In this document: piece by piece, positions 53,779 to 62,759 of the stretch
Layout of the letters: the number at the start of each line of letters is the position of its first letter
Numbering within the stretch: position 1 is the first letter of the stretch
Assembly: GCA_016789865.1 (NCBI GenBank)
Contig: JAEUPC010000078.1
Location: 28,263-92,262 of the forward strand
Length of the DNA stretch: 64,000 bases
DNA from: Rubrivivax sp.
Lineage (GTDB): Bacteria; Pseudomonadota; Gammaproteobacteria; Burkholderiales; Burkholderiaceae_C
Reading direction: 5' to 3'
The notes under the pieces: model-generated
Told to the model about the DNA's origin: nothing
Database searches by the model: none
Seen by the model: only the letters and a program-made list of their open reading frames with translations
Position numbers and translations under genes: made by a program

Positions 53779-55038
53779 GTGACCGACCGACGCCACCTGC
53801 CGCGCAGGTTTGCGCTCGCTTTCTCTCTCGCGTCTCTGGCGTCGGCCACCAGCATCTTCCTCGGCGCGCCGCTGCCGGCCGCCGCCCAGCCGCTGCCGGC
53901 CACCTGGGAGCAGGTGCTCGAACGCGCCCGTGGCCAGACCGTGTACTTCAACGCCTGGGCCGGCGACGAGAAGACCAACGACTTCATCACCTGGGCCGGC
54001 CAGGAACTCAAGGCGCGCCACGGCGTCAACGTCGTTCACGTGCGGCTGAAGGACACCGCCGAAGCGGTGGCGCGCGTGGTGGCCGAGAAGACCGCCGGCC
54101 GCACCGAAGGCGGCAGCGTCGACCTCGTGTGGATCAACGGCCCCAACTTCCTGGCCATGAAGCAGCAGGGCCTGCTCTACGGACCGGTGGCGGCGCGGCT
54201 GCCGAACTACCGCTACGTGGACACCACGAACAAGCGCTCCAACGTCATCGACTTCACGACACCGGTGGAAGGCTTTGCCGTGCCCTGGCGCATGGCGCAG
54301 ATCGTCTTCGTCTACGACGGCGCGCGCATCAAGGCCGCGGCCGAGGTGCCCCGCAACGCCGCCGACCTGCTGGCGTGGGCCGAGCGCCACCCCGGGCGCC
54401 TGACGCACCCCAACGTCGGCAATTTCCTCGGCGCCACCTTCCTCAAGCAGGCGCTGGTCGACCTCGTGCCCGACGCCGCGCCGCTGCAGCAGCCGGCCAC
54501 TGACGAGAGCTTTGCTCGCCTTGCCGCGCCGCTGTGGGCGTGGTACGACCGGCTGCGCCCGCACCTGTGGCGCCAGGGCCGGCAGTTCCCCGAGAACGGC
54601 TCGGCGCAACGCCAGCTGCTCAACGACGGCGAAATCGACATCACCCTCTCATTCAGCCCGGCCGAGGCCGCGGTGTCCTCGCGCGCGGGCCTGCTTCCGG
54701 CCAGCGTGCGCACCTTCACCTTCGCCAAGGGCACGATCGGCAACACCAGCTTCGTGGCCATCCCGTTCAACGCCAGGGCGCGCGAAGGCGCGATGGTGCT
54801 GGCCAACTTCCTGCTGGAGCCGGCCACGCAGGCCAGCGCGCAGGACATCCAGAGCATCGGCGCCATCAATGTGCTCGACGGCGGCAAGCTCAGCGCCGCG
54901 CAGCGCGCCTTGTTCGACCAGCTCACCGACAGCCCGGCGCTGCCCACCGCGGCGCAGCTGGGCCGGCCGCAGCTGGAGCCGCACGCGAGCTGGATGACCC
55001 GCCTCACCGCCGAATGGCAGCGGCGCACGAGCCGCTAG
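53779..55038 (+). CDS. ynjB: YnjB-like ABC transporter substrate-binding protein
   Basis: 419 residues from the GTG at 53779. GGAGG at 53768-53772 is 6 nt before it, while the ATG at 53773 would touch the GGAGG. A signal peptide ends near PAAAQP. The mature part shows VYFNAWAGDEKTNDFITWAGQEL, VDLVWINGPNFLAMKQQGLLYGPVA and TFAKGTIGNTSFVAIPFNARAREGAMVLANFLL, as in E. coli YnjB. It is the periplasmic binder of the importer encoded downstream and overlaps the permease gene by 25 nt. Confidence 0.87.
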   Translation: MTDRRHLPRRFALAFSLASLASATSIFLGAPLPAAAQPLPATWEQVLERARGQTVYFNAWAGDEKTNDFITWAGQELKARHGVNVVHVRLKDTAEAVARVVAEKTAGRTEGGSVDLVWINGPNFLAMKQQGLLYGPVAARLPNYRYVDTTNKRSNVIDFTTPVEGFAVPWRMAQIVFVYDGARIKAAAEVPRNAADLLAWAERHPGRLTHPNVGNFLGATFLKQALVDLVPDAAPLQQPATDESFARLAAPLWAWYDRLRPHLWRQGRQFPENGSAQRQLLNDGEIDITLSFSPAEAAVSSRAGLLPASVRTFTFAKGTIGNTSFVAIPFNARAREGAMVLANFLLEPATQASAQDIQSIGAINVLDGGKLSAAQRALFDQLTDSPALPTAAQLGRPQLEPHASWMTRLTAEWQRRTSR

Positions 55039-56783
55039 CCACGCTGGCTCTGCCCGCCGCGCCGGCGGCGCCGCGGCGGCCACCGGCGCTGCTGCGCTGG
55101 GCGCCGGCGTTGACGCTGGCGGCCTTCGCCTTGCCGATTGCTGCCGGGCTGGCGGGCACGGCACTGCCGGCCTTCGGCTGGCTGCCTTCGATCGGCGGGC
55201 ACGATCTCGGCCTCGATGCGTGGCGGCGCCTCGTCACGCAGCCGGGGTTCGGCACGAGCCTGGCCACCACGCTGTTCACCGGCTGGGCCGCCACGCTGCT
55301 GGCGGTGTGGGCCGCACTCGGCTGGAGCCTGCTCGTGCACCACCGACCCTGGGCGCGGCAGCTGGCGCGCGGCGTGGCGCCGCTGCTGGCCACGCCGCAC
55401 TCGGCCATCGCCATCGGCCTGGCGTTTCTCGTTGCGCCTTCGGGCTGGCTGCTGCGCTGGGTGTCGCCGGGGCTCACCGGCTGGGAGCTGCCGCCCGATG
55501 TGAGCACCGTGGGCCACGCCAGCGGCTGGCCGCTGATCGCCGCGCTGCTGCTGAAAGAGGTGCCGTACCTGATGCTGATGACGCTGTCGGCGCTGAACCA
55601 GGTGGACGCGCGCGGCCAGCTCGCCGCGGCGCGCGCGCTCGGCTACGGGCCGGCCGCCGCCGCGCTGAAGGTGGTGCTGCCGCAGATCTACCCGCAGCTG
55701 CGGCTGCCGATCTACGCCGTGCTGGCCTTCTCGCTCACAGTGGTAGACGTGGCGCTGGTGCTCGGCCCCGACCACCCGCCCACGCTGGCGGTGCTGGCGG
55801 TGCGCTGGTTCAGCGACCCCGACGTGCGCCTGTACTTCCCGGCGGCGGCGGCGGCGATGCTGCTGCTGGCGGTGGTGGCCGCCAGCATCGCGCTGTGGCG
55901 CGGGGCCGAGTGGCTCGCCGGCCACTGGGGCAGCGCCTGGCTGCAGCGCGGCCAGCGCCGCAGCCGGCTGGCCACGCTGGGTGCCGCCGCCGGCCGCAGC
56001 GTGCCGTGGCTGATGGCGCTGGCCGCGTTGTCGCTGGCCGGCATGGCACTGTGGTCGCTGGCCGCTCAGTGGCGCTACCCCGACGCGCTGCCCACCGCCT
56101 GGACGCTGGCGCACTGGCGGCGGCAGGCGCACGCGCTGAGCGGGCCGCTGACGGCCACGCTGTCGATCGCCGGCGTCTCCACGCTGATCGCGCTGCTGCT
56201 CAGCGTGGCCTGCCTGGAGAACGAGGCGCACCGCCGCGGCGGCCCGCCGGGCGGCGGCAGCGGTGCGCACGCGCGCCTGTATTGGCCGCTGTACCTGCCG
56301 TTGCTGGTGCCGCAGGTGGCGTTCCTGTTCGGCGCACAGGTGCTGCTGGTGCGCGCCAGGCTCGACGCCACCTGGGCCGCGGTGGTGTGGGCACACCTGA
56401 TCTTCGTGCTGCCGTACCTCTTCCTCTCGCTGGCCGACCCCTGGCGCGCCTACGACGAGCGCTATACGCGCAGCGCGCTCAGCCTGGGGGCCTCGCGCTG
56501 GCGCGTGTTCTGGCGCGTGAAGCTGCCCATCCTGGCCAGGCCCGTGCTGGTGGCCGCGGCGGTGGCCTGCGCGGTGAGCGTGGGCCTGTACCTGCCCACA
56601 CTCTTTGCCGGCGCCGGCCGCGTGGCCACCCTCACCACCGAGGCGGTGACGCTGGCTGCCGGTGCCGACCGCCGCGTCATCGGCGTGTGGGCGGTGCTGC
56701 AGGCGCTGCTGCCGCTGGCCGCCTACGCGCTGGCGCTGGCGCTGCCGCGCCTCATGCAGCCGCACCGGCGGAGCTGGGCATGA
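55014..56783 (+). CDS. ynjC: YnjC-like ABC transporter double permease
   Basis: 589 residues from the ATG at 55014. Two permease halves are fused. Coupling loops read AARALGYGPAAAALKVVLPQIYPQ in the first half and SALSLGASRWRVFWRVKLPILARP in the second. About twelve membrane segments are expected. It matches the YnjC organisation, related to thiamine and iron importers. ATGA overlap with the ATPase gene. Confidence 0.88.
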   Translation: MAAAHEPLATLALPAAPAAPRRPPALLRWAPALTLAAFALPIAAGLAGTALPAFGWLPSIGGHDLGLDAWRRLVTQPGFGTSLATTLFTGWAATLLAVWAALGWSLLVHHRPWARQLARGVAPLLATPHSAIAIGLAFLVAPSGWLLRWVSPGLTGWELPPDVSTVGHASGWPLIAALLLKEVPYLMLMTLSALNQVDARGQLAAARALGYGPAAAALKVVLPQIYPQLRLPIYAVLAFSLTVVDVALVLGPDHPPTLAVLAVRWFSDPDVRLYFPAAAAAMLLLAVVAASIALWRGAEWLAGHWGSAWLQRGQRRSRLATLGAAAGRSVPWLMALAALSLAGMALWSLAAQWRYPDALPTAWTLAHWRRQAHALSGPLTATLSIAGVSTLIALLLSVACLENEAHRRGGPPGGGSGAHARLYWPLYLPLLVPQVAFLFGAQVLLVRARLDATWAAVVWAHLIFVLPYLFLSLADPWRAYDERYTRSALSLGASRWRVFWRVKLPILARPVLVAAAVACAVSVGLYLPTLFAGAGRVATLTTEAVTLAAGADRRVIGVWAVLQALLPLAAYALALALPRLMQPHRRSWA

Positions 56784-57535
56784 CGACGGCCCCCGCCGCG
56801 GCGCTGCGCCTGCAAGACGTGCACCTGGCCGTGGCCGGGCACGTGCTTGTCGATCGGCTGGATGCCGTGGTCGAGCCCGGGCAGTGCCTGGTGGTGATGG
56901 GCGCCAGCGGCAGCGGCAAATCCAGCCTGCTGGGGTGGCTGGCCGGCACGCTGGATGGCGCCTTCGCGGCCCACGGCCGCGCGTTCATCGGGGACAACGA
57001 ACTCACGGCGCTGGCGCCAGAGCACCGGCGGCTCGGGCTGCTGTTCCAGGACGACCTGCTGTTCCCGCACCTCACGGCCGGCGGCAACCTCGCCTTCGCG
57101 CTGCCGGCCACCGTGCGCGGCCGTGCCGAGCGCATGCGCCGTGTGCAGGCGGCGCTGGCCGAGGCGGGCCTGGCGGGCTTCGAACACCGCGACCCGGCCA
57201 CGCTGTCAGGCGGCCAGCGCGCGCGCGTCGCGCTGCTGCGCACGCTCCTGGCCGAACCGCGCGCGCTGCTGCTCGACGAGCCGTTCGGCAAGCTCGACGC
57301 GCACTTGCGCGAAGCCTTCCGCCGCAACGTCTTCGACCACGCGCGCCGGCGTGCGCTGCCGGTGGTGCTGGTCACGCACGACAGCGCCGATGCCGACGCG
57401 GCCGTGCAGGCCTGCGGCGGGCAGGTGGTGCGGCTGGCCGCGCCGCAGCCGCTGTCGGCCGAGGCCGGGCAGCCGCTGGCGCCGCTGCCGGTGCCCGGGG
57501 GCACACCGCCGGGCGCTGCGCATTCGCATGGCTGA
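56780..57535 (+). CDS. ynjD: YnjD-like ABC transporter ATPase
   Basis: 251 residues from the ATG at 56780. Walker A GASGSGKSS, Q-loop FQDDLLFPHLTAGGNL, signature LSGGQRARVALLR, Walker B LLLDEPFGKLD and H-loop THDSADAD are present. It is short, as expected for YnjD/ThiQ-type ATPases. Its 3' end overlaps the kinase gene by 8 nt, so transport and kinase are translated together. Confidence 0.9.
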   Translation: MTTAPAAALRLQDVHLAVAGHVLVDRLDAVVEPGQCLVVMGASGSGKSSLLGWLAGTLDGAFAAHGRAFIGDNELTALAPEHRRLGLLFQDDLLFPHLTAGGNLAFALPATVRGRAERMRRVQAALAEAGLAGFEHRDPATLSGGQRARVALLRTLLAEPRALLLDEPFGKLDAHLREAFRRNVFDHARRRALPVVLVTHDSADADAAVQACGGQVVRLAAPQPLSAEAGQPLAPLPVPGGTPPGAAHSHG

Positions 57536-58640
57536 GCACGCCGATGCGCTGCTGCGGGCGCTGAGCGCGGCGCTGGCAGATGCCGCGCCCGCACTCGGGC
57601 TGCCGAGCGCGCCGCCACGGCTGGAGCGGCTGCCCGACAAGGGCCTGGCGCACGACCACGTGCGGCTCGTCGGCTGCGGCCTGCTGGCACGCGTGCCCAA
57701 GCAAAGCCAGATGGGCCTGGCGGCCCACGCCAACCTGGCCTACCAATCGGCCTGCTTCGAACGCGCCGCCGCCAGCGGCCACGCGCCACGCCTGCACGGC
57801 CGCCTGGTGCCGGCGGCGGCCGGTTCGCCGCTCGAACGCGGTGCCTTGCTCGTGGAGGAAATCGAAGGCCGCCCCGCCGCTTTGCCCGAAGATCTGCCGG
57901 CGCTGGTGGACGCGCTGGCGGCCATACACCGCCTGCCGCTGCCGCCGGCCGGTGCGCGCGCGCCGCTGCAGGACGAGCCGGACGCGCTGGCCTCGCTGGC
58001 GCGCGAGATCGACGCGCAGGCCGTGCATCTCGATGCCGCCGCGCTGGCGCCCGGCGTGCGCCATGCCATCGAGCATGTGCGCCGGCGCTGGCTACGCGTG
58101 CTCGCGCAGCCGCCACGGCCGCCGCGCCGGCTGATCACCTTCGACGCGCATCCGGGCAACTTCCTCGTCACGCCGGCCGGTCGAGCAGTCATCGTCGACC
58201 TCGAGAAGGCGCGCTACAGCCACCCGCCGCTGGACCTGGCGCATGCCACGCTCTACACCTCCACCACCTGGGACGTGCAAAGCCGCGCCGAGCTGAGCCC
58301 GGCGCAGGTCATCGAGGCCTGCGAGCGCTGGCTGCGTGCGATGGCCGAGCCCGGCGCTGTGGCCGACCCCTGGCGGGCGTGGCTCGTGCCGCTGCGCGAG
58401 GCGATGTGGCTGTGGGCGGTGACCTGGTGCGCCAAGTGGCGCGTGCTGTCGGGCCAGGCGCCGCGCAGCGCGACCGCTGGCGAGGACTGGTCGGCCGAGC
58501 GCAGCGACGCCGCGCTGGTGGCGCATGTGCGCGGGCGCGTCGACGAGTACCTGTCGCCGCGCGGCGTGGCCTTCGTCGTCGACGAGTGCGAGGCGCTGCG
58601 GGCGCACTTCGGCGCGGTGGCGGCGCAGCGCGGCGACTGA
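57528..58640 (+). CDS. APH/choline-kinase-fold small-molecule kinase
   Basis: 370 residues from the ATG at 57528. The catalytic region reads LITFDAHPGNFLVTPAGRAVIVDLEKARYSHPPLDLAH, corresponding to the catalytic-loop Asp and Asn and the metal-binding Asp of aminoglycoside/choline/thiamine kinases. The N-terminal lobe (DHVRLVGCGLLARVPKQSQ) and a C-terminal WRVLSG segment fit the fold. Its overlap with a YnjBCD importer suggests phosphorylation of the imported compound, for example a thiamine-like or choline-like molecule (inference). The stop codon is the first unit of an 8-nt tandem repeat. Confidence 0.75.
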   Translation: MAEHADALLRALSAALADAAPALGLPSAPPRLERLPDKGLAHDHVRLVGCGLLARVPKQSQMGLAAHANLAYQSACFERAAASGHAPRLHGRLVPAAAGSPLERGALLVEEIEGRPAALPEDLPALVDALAAIHRLPLPPAGARAPLQDEPDALASLAREIDAQAVHLDAAALAPGVRHAIEHVRRRWLRVLAQPPRPPRRLITFDAHPGNFLVTPAGRAVIVDLEKARYSHPPLDLAHATLYTSTTWDVQSRAELSPAQVIEACERWLRAMAEPGAVADPWRAWLVPLREAMWLWAVTWCAKWRVLSGQAPRSATAGEDWSAERSDAALVAHVRGRVDEYLSPRGVAFVVDECEALRAHFGAVAAQRGD

Positions 58641-58701
58641 GCGGCTGAGCGGCTGAGCGGCTGAGCGGCTGAGCGGCTGAGCGGCTGAGTGGCTGAGCGG
58701 C
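58638..58701. repeat. 8-nt tandem repeat TGAGCGGC, 8 units
   Basis: Seven perfect units and one with a C-to-T change (58686-58693). The first unit contains the TGA stop of the kinase gene. It fills half of the gap before the convergent nucleoside hydrolase stop. Length changes here would not alter either protein. Confidence 0.92.
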
Positions 58702-58769
58702 AGCGCGGCGGCCGAGCGGCTTGCGCCGTCGCGACAGGTCGGCGGCCGCAGCACGGCGCGCCGGCGAAA

Positions 58770-59894
58770 TCAGGGCGCGCGCCCGAGGCAGGCGAAGAAG
58801 TCGCTGAAGATCGCATCGCGCTGCACCGCGTGGGCCTCGCGCATCCATGGCCGCGCGGCATCGGCGTGCCAGCGCAGGTCGGCGCCGATGCGCGGCGTGC
58901 GCACCAGTTCGCTCGGCACCGACTCGGGCGCGAGCATCCAGGCCACGTTGATGAGGTCCCAGATCACCCAGCTGCAGGCGCGCGACGGCGCCAGCGCCTG
59001 GGCGCCTTCGATGCCTACCAGCGGCCACAGCGGGTTGTGCGTGAAGAGCCCGTGCAGGTGCGCGCCGATGGCGCCGCAGCCGCGCACGTGGCGCTCCATC
59101 TCCGGCAGCGACAGCCGCAATTGCGCGCCGACGTGGTAGCCGGGCAGGTACACCAGCGGCACGCCGCAGTCGAACACCAGCTGCGTGGCGAGCAGGTCCT
59201 GCTCCAGGTTGAAGGCGCGGTTGACGTGCGGTGCGTGGCTCGGGTAGCCCGCGGTCCACACCACGACGAGGCGGCGCACGAGCTCCGGCTCGATCAGCAG
59301 CGCGTTGGCGATGTTGGTCAGGCAGCCGATGGCCAGCACGTACAGCGGTTCGTCGGCCGGCTGCGCGGCAGCCAGCTCGATCAGGCGTGCAGTGGCCGCG
59401 CTCGGCTCGGGTTCGTCGAACGACCGCAGGTAGCGCGTGGAGCCGGCGAATGCGCGGCCGGCGGGCGGCTGGCCGAGCAGTGCGTACACGTTGACGATCT
59501 CGTCGAAGCTGCGCCGCATGCCCTGTTCCGGCGTGCAGAACGAGGGCAGCGCCAGCGTGGCCGGGTCCCAGCCCTGGGCTTCCCAGAAGGCCAGCTTGTG
59601 CCCGTGCAGCCGCAGGAACTCATGGTCCTCGGCCGTGGCCACGCCAGGCGTGTCGCGCGCGATGCGCCCGCGCAGCGCCTCATGCCGGCGGTACTCGAAC
59701 GAAAACGGCGCGGCGAAACACGCCAGCACCCGCAGCCGCTGCGTCGCCAGCAACGCCCAGGCGATGGCAAACGGGTCGTCGATCTCGTTGGCGGCGTCGG
59801 TGTCGATCACCACCGCCGGCCGCGTGGGGTGCGCGGGCGGCGCGAGCCGCGCCAGGAGTTCGTCGTCTCGAAGCGATGGAAACCGGGTGGGCAT
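58770..59894 (-). CDS. Inosine/uridine-preferring nucleoside hydrolase family protein
   Basis: 374 residues from the ATG at 59894. The calcium-binding head reads VVIDTDAANEIDDPFAI (Asp31, Asp33, Asp39, Asp40), two residues longer between the aspartates than the classical DTDPGxDD. Other family parts are IGCLTNIANALLIEP, a base-side RAFNLEQD segment in place of the usual AEFN, and DLINVAWML near the end. It probably splits a ribonucleoside or related N-glycoside in the cytoplasm. It converges with the kinase gene and is divergent from the cyclase gene. Confidence 0.85.
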   Translation of the reverse strand: MPTRFPSLRDDELLARLAPPAHPTRPAVVIDTDAANEIDDPFAIAWALLATQRLRVLACFAAPFSFEYRRHEALRGRIARDTPGVATAEDHEFLRLHGHKLAFWEAQGWDPATLALPSFCTPEQGMRRSFDEIVNVYALLGQPPAGRAFAGSTRYLRSFDEPEPSAATARLIELAAAQPADEPLYVLAIGCLTNIANALLIEPELVRRLVVVWTAGYPSHAPHVNRAFNLEQDLLATQLVFDCGVPLVYLPGYHVGAQLRLSLPEMERHVRGCGAIGAHLHGLFTHNPLWPLVGIEGAQALAPSRACSWVIWDLINVAWMLAPESVPSELVRTPRIGADLRWHADAARPWMREAHAVQRDAIFSDFFACLGRAP

Positions 59895-60040
59895 GGGCGC
59901 AGCATACGGCGGCCCCGGGGCGCGCCTGCTCACCCACCAGGGCCCGCGCCCGCCGGCCCACTTTCAAGGCCGGCCCTGCACCGGCCGCACAATCCGGCCC
60001 ACGCGTCCCCGTGGATCCCTTGCCAGCCCCGAGACCAGGC

Positions 60041-62758
60041 GTGAGTGCCGAGCCATCGACCGCGAGCCTGTTCCGCACCTTCCTGTTCAGCGACATCGAA
60101 GGCAGCACGCGCCTTTGGGAGCACGAACCCGGGCGCATGCGCGTTGCGCTGGAGCGGCACGACCAGGCGAGCCGCGCCGCGGTGATCGACGCCGGCGGCC
60201 AGATCGTCAAGACCACCGGTGACGGCATCCACGCCGTCTTCGAGCACCCGCACCAGGCGATAGGCGCCGCGCTGGCGCTGCAGCAGGCGATGGCCGCGCC
60301 GGTGCCCGAGGGCGAACTGGCGCTGAAGGTGCGCTGCGGCGTGCACTGCGGCGAATGCGAAGCGCGCGACGGCGACTACTACGGCCCGGTGCTCAACCGC
60401 GCCGCGCGCGTGATGGGCGCCGCGCACGGCGGCCAGGCCCTGGTGACGCAGGCCGTGGCCGAGCGCGCCGCGCCGCGCTTGCCGGCCGACACGACGCTGC
60501 TCGACCTGGGCACCGTGCGGCTGCGCGACCTGGCCAGCCCCGAGCGGGTGTTGCAGCTCGTGCACCCGGCGCTGCGCGCGCAGTTCCCGCCGCTGCGTTC
60601 CCTCGAAGCCACGCCCAACAACCTGGCGCAGCAGCTGAACAGCTTCGTCGGCCGCGAACACGAGCTGGCCGAGGTGCGCGCCCTGCTCGGCAAGACCCGG
60701 CTGCTGACGCTGTTGGGCATGGGTGGCATCGGCAAGAGCCGGCTGTCGGTGCAACTTGGCGCCGAGCTGCTGGACGAGTATCCAGACGGCGTGTGGCTGG
60801 TCGAGCTCGCCCCGCTGGCCGACCCGCTGCTCGTGCCGCAGGCGCTGGCCAGCGTGCTCGGCGTGAAGGAAGAGCGCGGCGCCGGCGTCACCGAGGCGCT
60901 GCTGGCCTACGTGCGCGACAAGACGCTCCTGGTCATCCTGGACAACTGCGAGCACGTGGTGCATGCCTGCGCCGAACTCGCCAAGCGGCTGTTGCAGGCC
61001 GGCCCGGGCGTGCGCGTGCTGACCTCCAGCCGCGACGTGCTGCAGGTGGCGGGCGAAACCGTCTACCAGGTGCCCACGCTGGGTGTGCCCACAGCCGACG
61101 AGGAAGGCGCCGACACGGTGCCGCCGGTTCGCGACGGCCGCGAAGGCGTGGCCCGCCGCGCCCTGCGGCCCGGCCTCCTCAACGAACTGGGGCGCCACGC
61201 CGCCGTGCGCCTGTTCCTGGACCGCGCTGGCGCCGTGCAGCCGAGCTTCCGCCTGGACGCCGCCAACGCCGCGGCCGTGGCCTCCATCTGCCGAAGGCTG
61301 GACGGCATTCCGCTGGCGCTGGAGCTGGCCGCTGCGCGCACGCGCGCGCTGTCGGTGCAGACGATTGCCGAACGGCTGAAGGACCGCTTCAAGTTGCTGG
61401 TGACTGGCGACCAGACCGTGCTGCCGCGCCAGCGCACGCTGCGCGCGCTGATCGACTGGAGCTTCGAGCTGCTGAGCGAACCCGAGCGCACGCTGTTCCG
61501 GCGGCTGGCGGTGTTTGCCGGGGGGTGGGCGCTGGAGTCGGCGGAGAAGGTGTGTGCGGGCGGCGCGCTCGACGAGGCGGAGGTGCTCGACCTGCTGACG
61601 CAACTGGTGCAGAAGTCGCTGGTGGTGATGGAACGGGACGGCGGGCGCTACCGGATGCTCGAGACGGTGCGTGCTTATGCGGCTGAGAAGCTGGCCGAGG
61701 CGGGCGACGAGGCCGCAACGCGGCGTCGGCACGTCGGGCAATATGTCGAGTTCTCCGATCAGATGCGCGGCAGGCTCGCTGGGCCCGAGCAGGCCAGCGG
61801 TCTGGCCGAGCTGGATCTCGAACGCGACAACCTGCTCGCCGCGCACGCCTGGTGCGGGGCGGATGCCGAGTGCCTGGAACCTGGTCTGCGGCTGGTGTTT
61901 CTGCTCAAGATCTACTGGCACGTACGAGGGCTATTGAGCCTCGGCCTGCGAATCACCGAAGAAGCACTGTGTCGCACCAGCCCCGGTGAGCAGACCTTCA
62001 TCCGGTGTCGGGCGCTGTGTGATGCAGGCCAACTGGCGTACTACGTCGGGCGCTACGGGGTTAGCCGTCGATACCTCGAGGAGAGCCTCGAGATCGCACG
62101 CGCCACCATGAACCAGGAACGGCTCTCAGCAGTCTTGCCGCCGCTGGGCATGGCGCTTGTCGCGACAGGCGAGCTTGACACTGCAATGCAGGTCTATGAA
62201 GCGGCCGTCGGACTCGCCGCCGAACTCGGCCGCGAAAGGCAGCGCGCGGTCGCGATTACTTCGCTGGCTCAACTCCACCGCACGCGCGGCAACTTGGTGC
62301 GGGCGCACGAACTGTGCCAAGAGGCCGTTGACCGATTCACATCGCTGGGCGACCAGGAGAGCGAGGCCGTGGCGCGCCTGAACCTTGCCATGATCGCTGT
62401 GAACGCCGCACAGTTCGATGTTGCGGCGGCGTTGCTCGAACAGGTAAGGGCAGCAGCCAGCACCACCGGATCAAGGCCACTCATCAACGGGCTGTTGGAC
62501 GCCACCGCCGGGCTGCGCGCCGCGACCGGGGATGCCGAGGGTTGTGCAGCCCTCTATGGCGCCGCAGAAGCCGGCGCAGCCCTGATTGGTGCCCGTCGCG
62601 AACCCGACGACGAGGCGTTCATACGGCCCTGGGTCCAGGCAGCAGAGCGTCTACTGGGAGCCGATCGCTTCGAAGCCTCATTGGCAGTCGGGCGGCGGGC
62701 AGATCCTCAAGAAGTGGGGCAGATGCTCGCCCGCCACATTCGGACTCTGACGCGTTGA
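60041..62758 (+). CDS. Class III nucleotide cyclase + STAND ATPase + TPR protein
   Basis: 905 residues from the GTG at 60041 (GTG 60011 is an alternative). Cyclase domain about 10-175: metal ligands Asp18 in FLFSDIEGST and Asp61 in KTTGDG, base-contact Lys57, then DGDYYGPVLNRAARV with Asn119 and Arg123. All catalytic positions are present, so it can be active. The ATPase of the AAA/NB-ARC type follows, with GMGGIGKS (226-233), LLVILDNCEH and GIPLALELAAARTRAL. The last about 290 residues are TPR-like helices. The organisation resembles Rv0386-type proteins, but no C-terminal LuxR-type DNA-binding domain is seen. By eye the TPR part (about 61700-62750) is less GC-rich than its surroundings. The stop lies 1 nt from the convergent lipoprotein stop. 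Confidence 0.88.
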   Translation: MSAEPSTASLFRTFLFSDIEGSTRLWEHEPGRMRVALERHDQASRAAVIDAGGQIVKTTGDGIHAVFEHPHQAIGAALALQQAMAAPVPEGELALKVRCGVHCGECEARDGDYYGPVLNRAARVMGAAHGGQALVTQAVAERAAPRLPADTTLLDLGTVRLRDLASPERVLQLVHPALRAQFPPLRSLEATPNNLAQQLNSFVGREHELAEVRALLGKTRLLTLLGMGGIGKSRLSVQLGAELLDEYPDGVWLVELAPLADPLLVPQALASVLGVKEERGAGVTEALLAYVRDKTLLVILDNCEHVVHACAELAKRLLQAGPGVRVLTSSRDVLQVAGETVYQVPTLGVPTADEEGADTVPPVRDGREGVARRALRPGLLNELGRHAAVRLFLDRAGAVQPSFRLDAANAAAVASICRRLDGIPLALELAAARTRALSVQTIAERLKDRFKLLVTGDQTVLPRQRTLRALIDWSFELLSEPERTLFRRLAVFAGGWALESAEKVCAGGALDEAEVLDLLTQLVQKSLVVMERDGGRYRMLETVRAYAAEKLAEAGDEAATRRRHVGQYVEFSDQMRGRLAGPEQASGLAELDLERDNLLAAHAWCGADAECLEPGLRLVFLLKIYWHVRGLLSLGLRITEEALCRTSPGEQTFIRCRALCDAGQLAYYVGRYGVSRRYLEESLEIARATMNQERLSAVLPPLGMALVATGELDTAMQVYEAAVGLAAELGRERQRAVAITSLAQLHRTRGNLVRAHELCQEAVDRFTSLGDQESEAVARLNLAMIAVNAAQFDVAAALLEQVRAAASTTGSRPLINGLLDATAGLRAATGDAEGCAALYGAAEAGAALIGARREPDDEAFIRPWVQAAERLLGADRFEASLAVGRRADPQEVGQMLARHIRTLTR

Positions 62759-62759
62759 G

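Noticed and set aside
58770-59894. Two-residue expansion in the calcium-binding DTD...DD motif considered as inactivation
   Set aside because: All four aspartates are kept, and a DTD-x4-DD-like pattern probably marks a recognised subgroup of nucleoside hydrolases, so loss of function is not supported.
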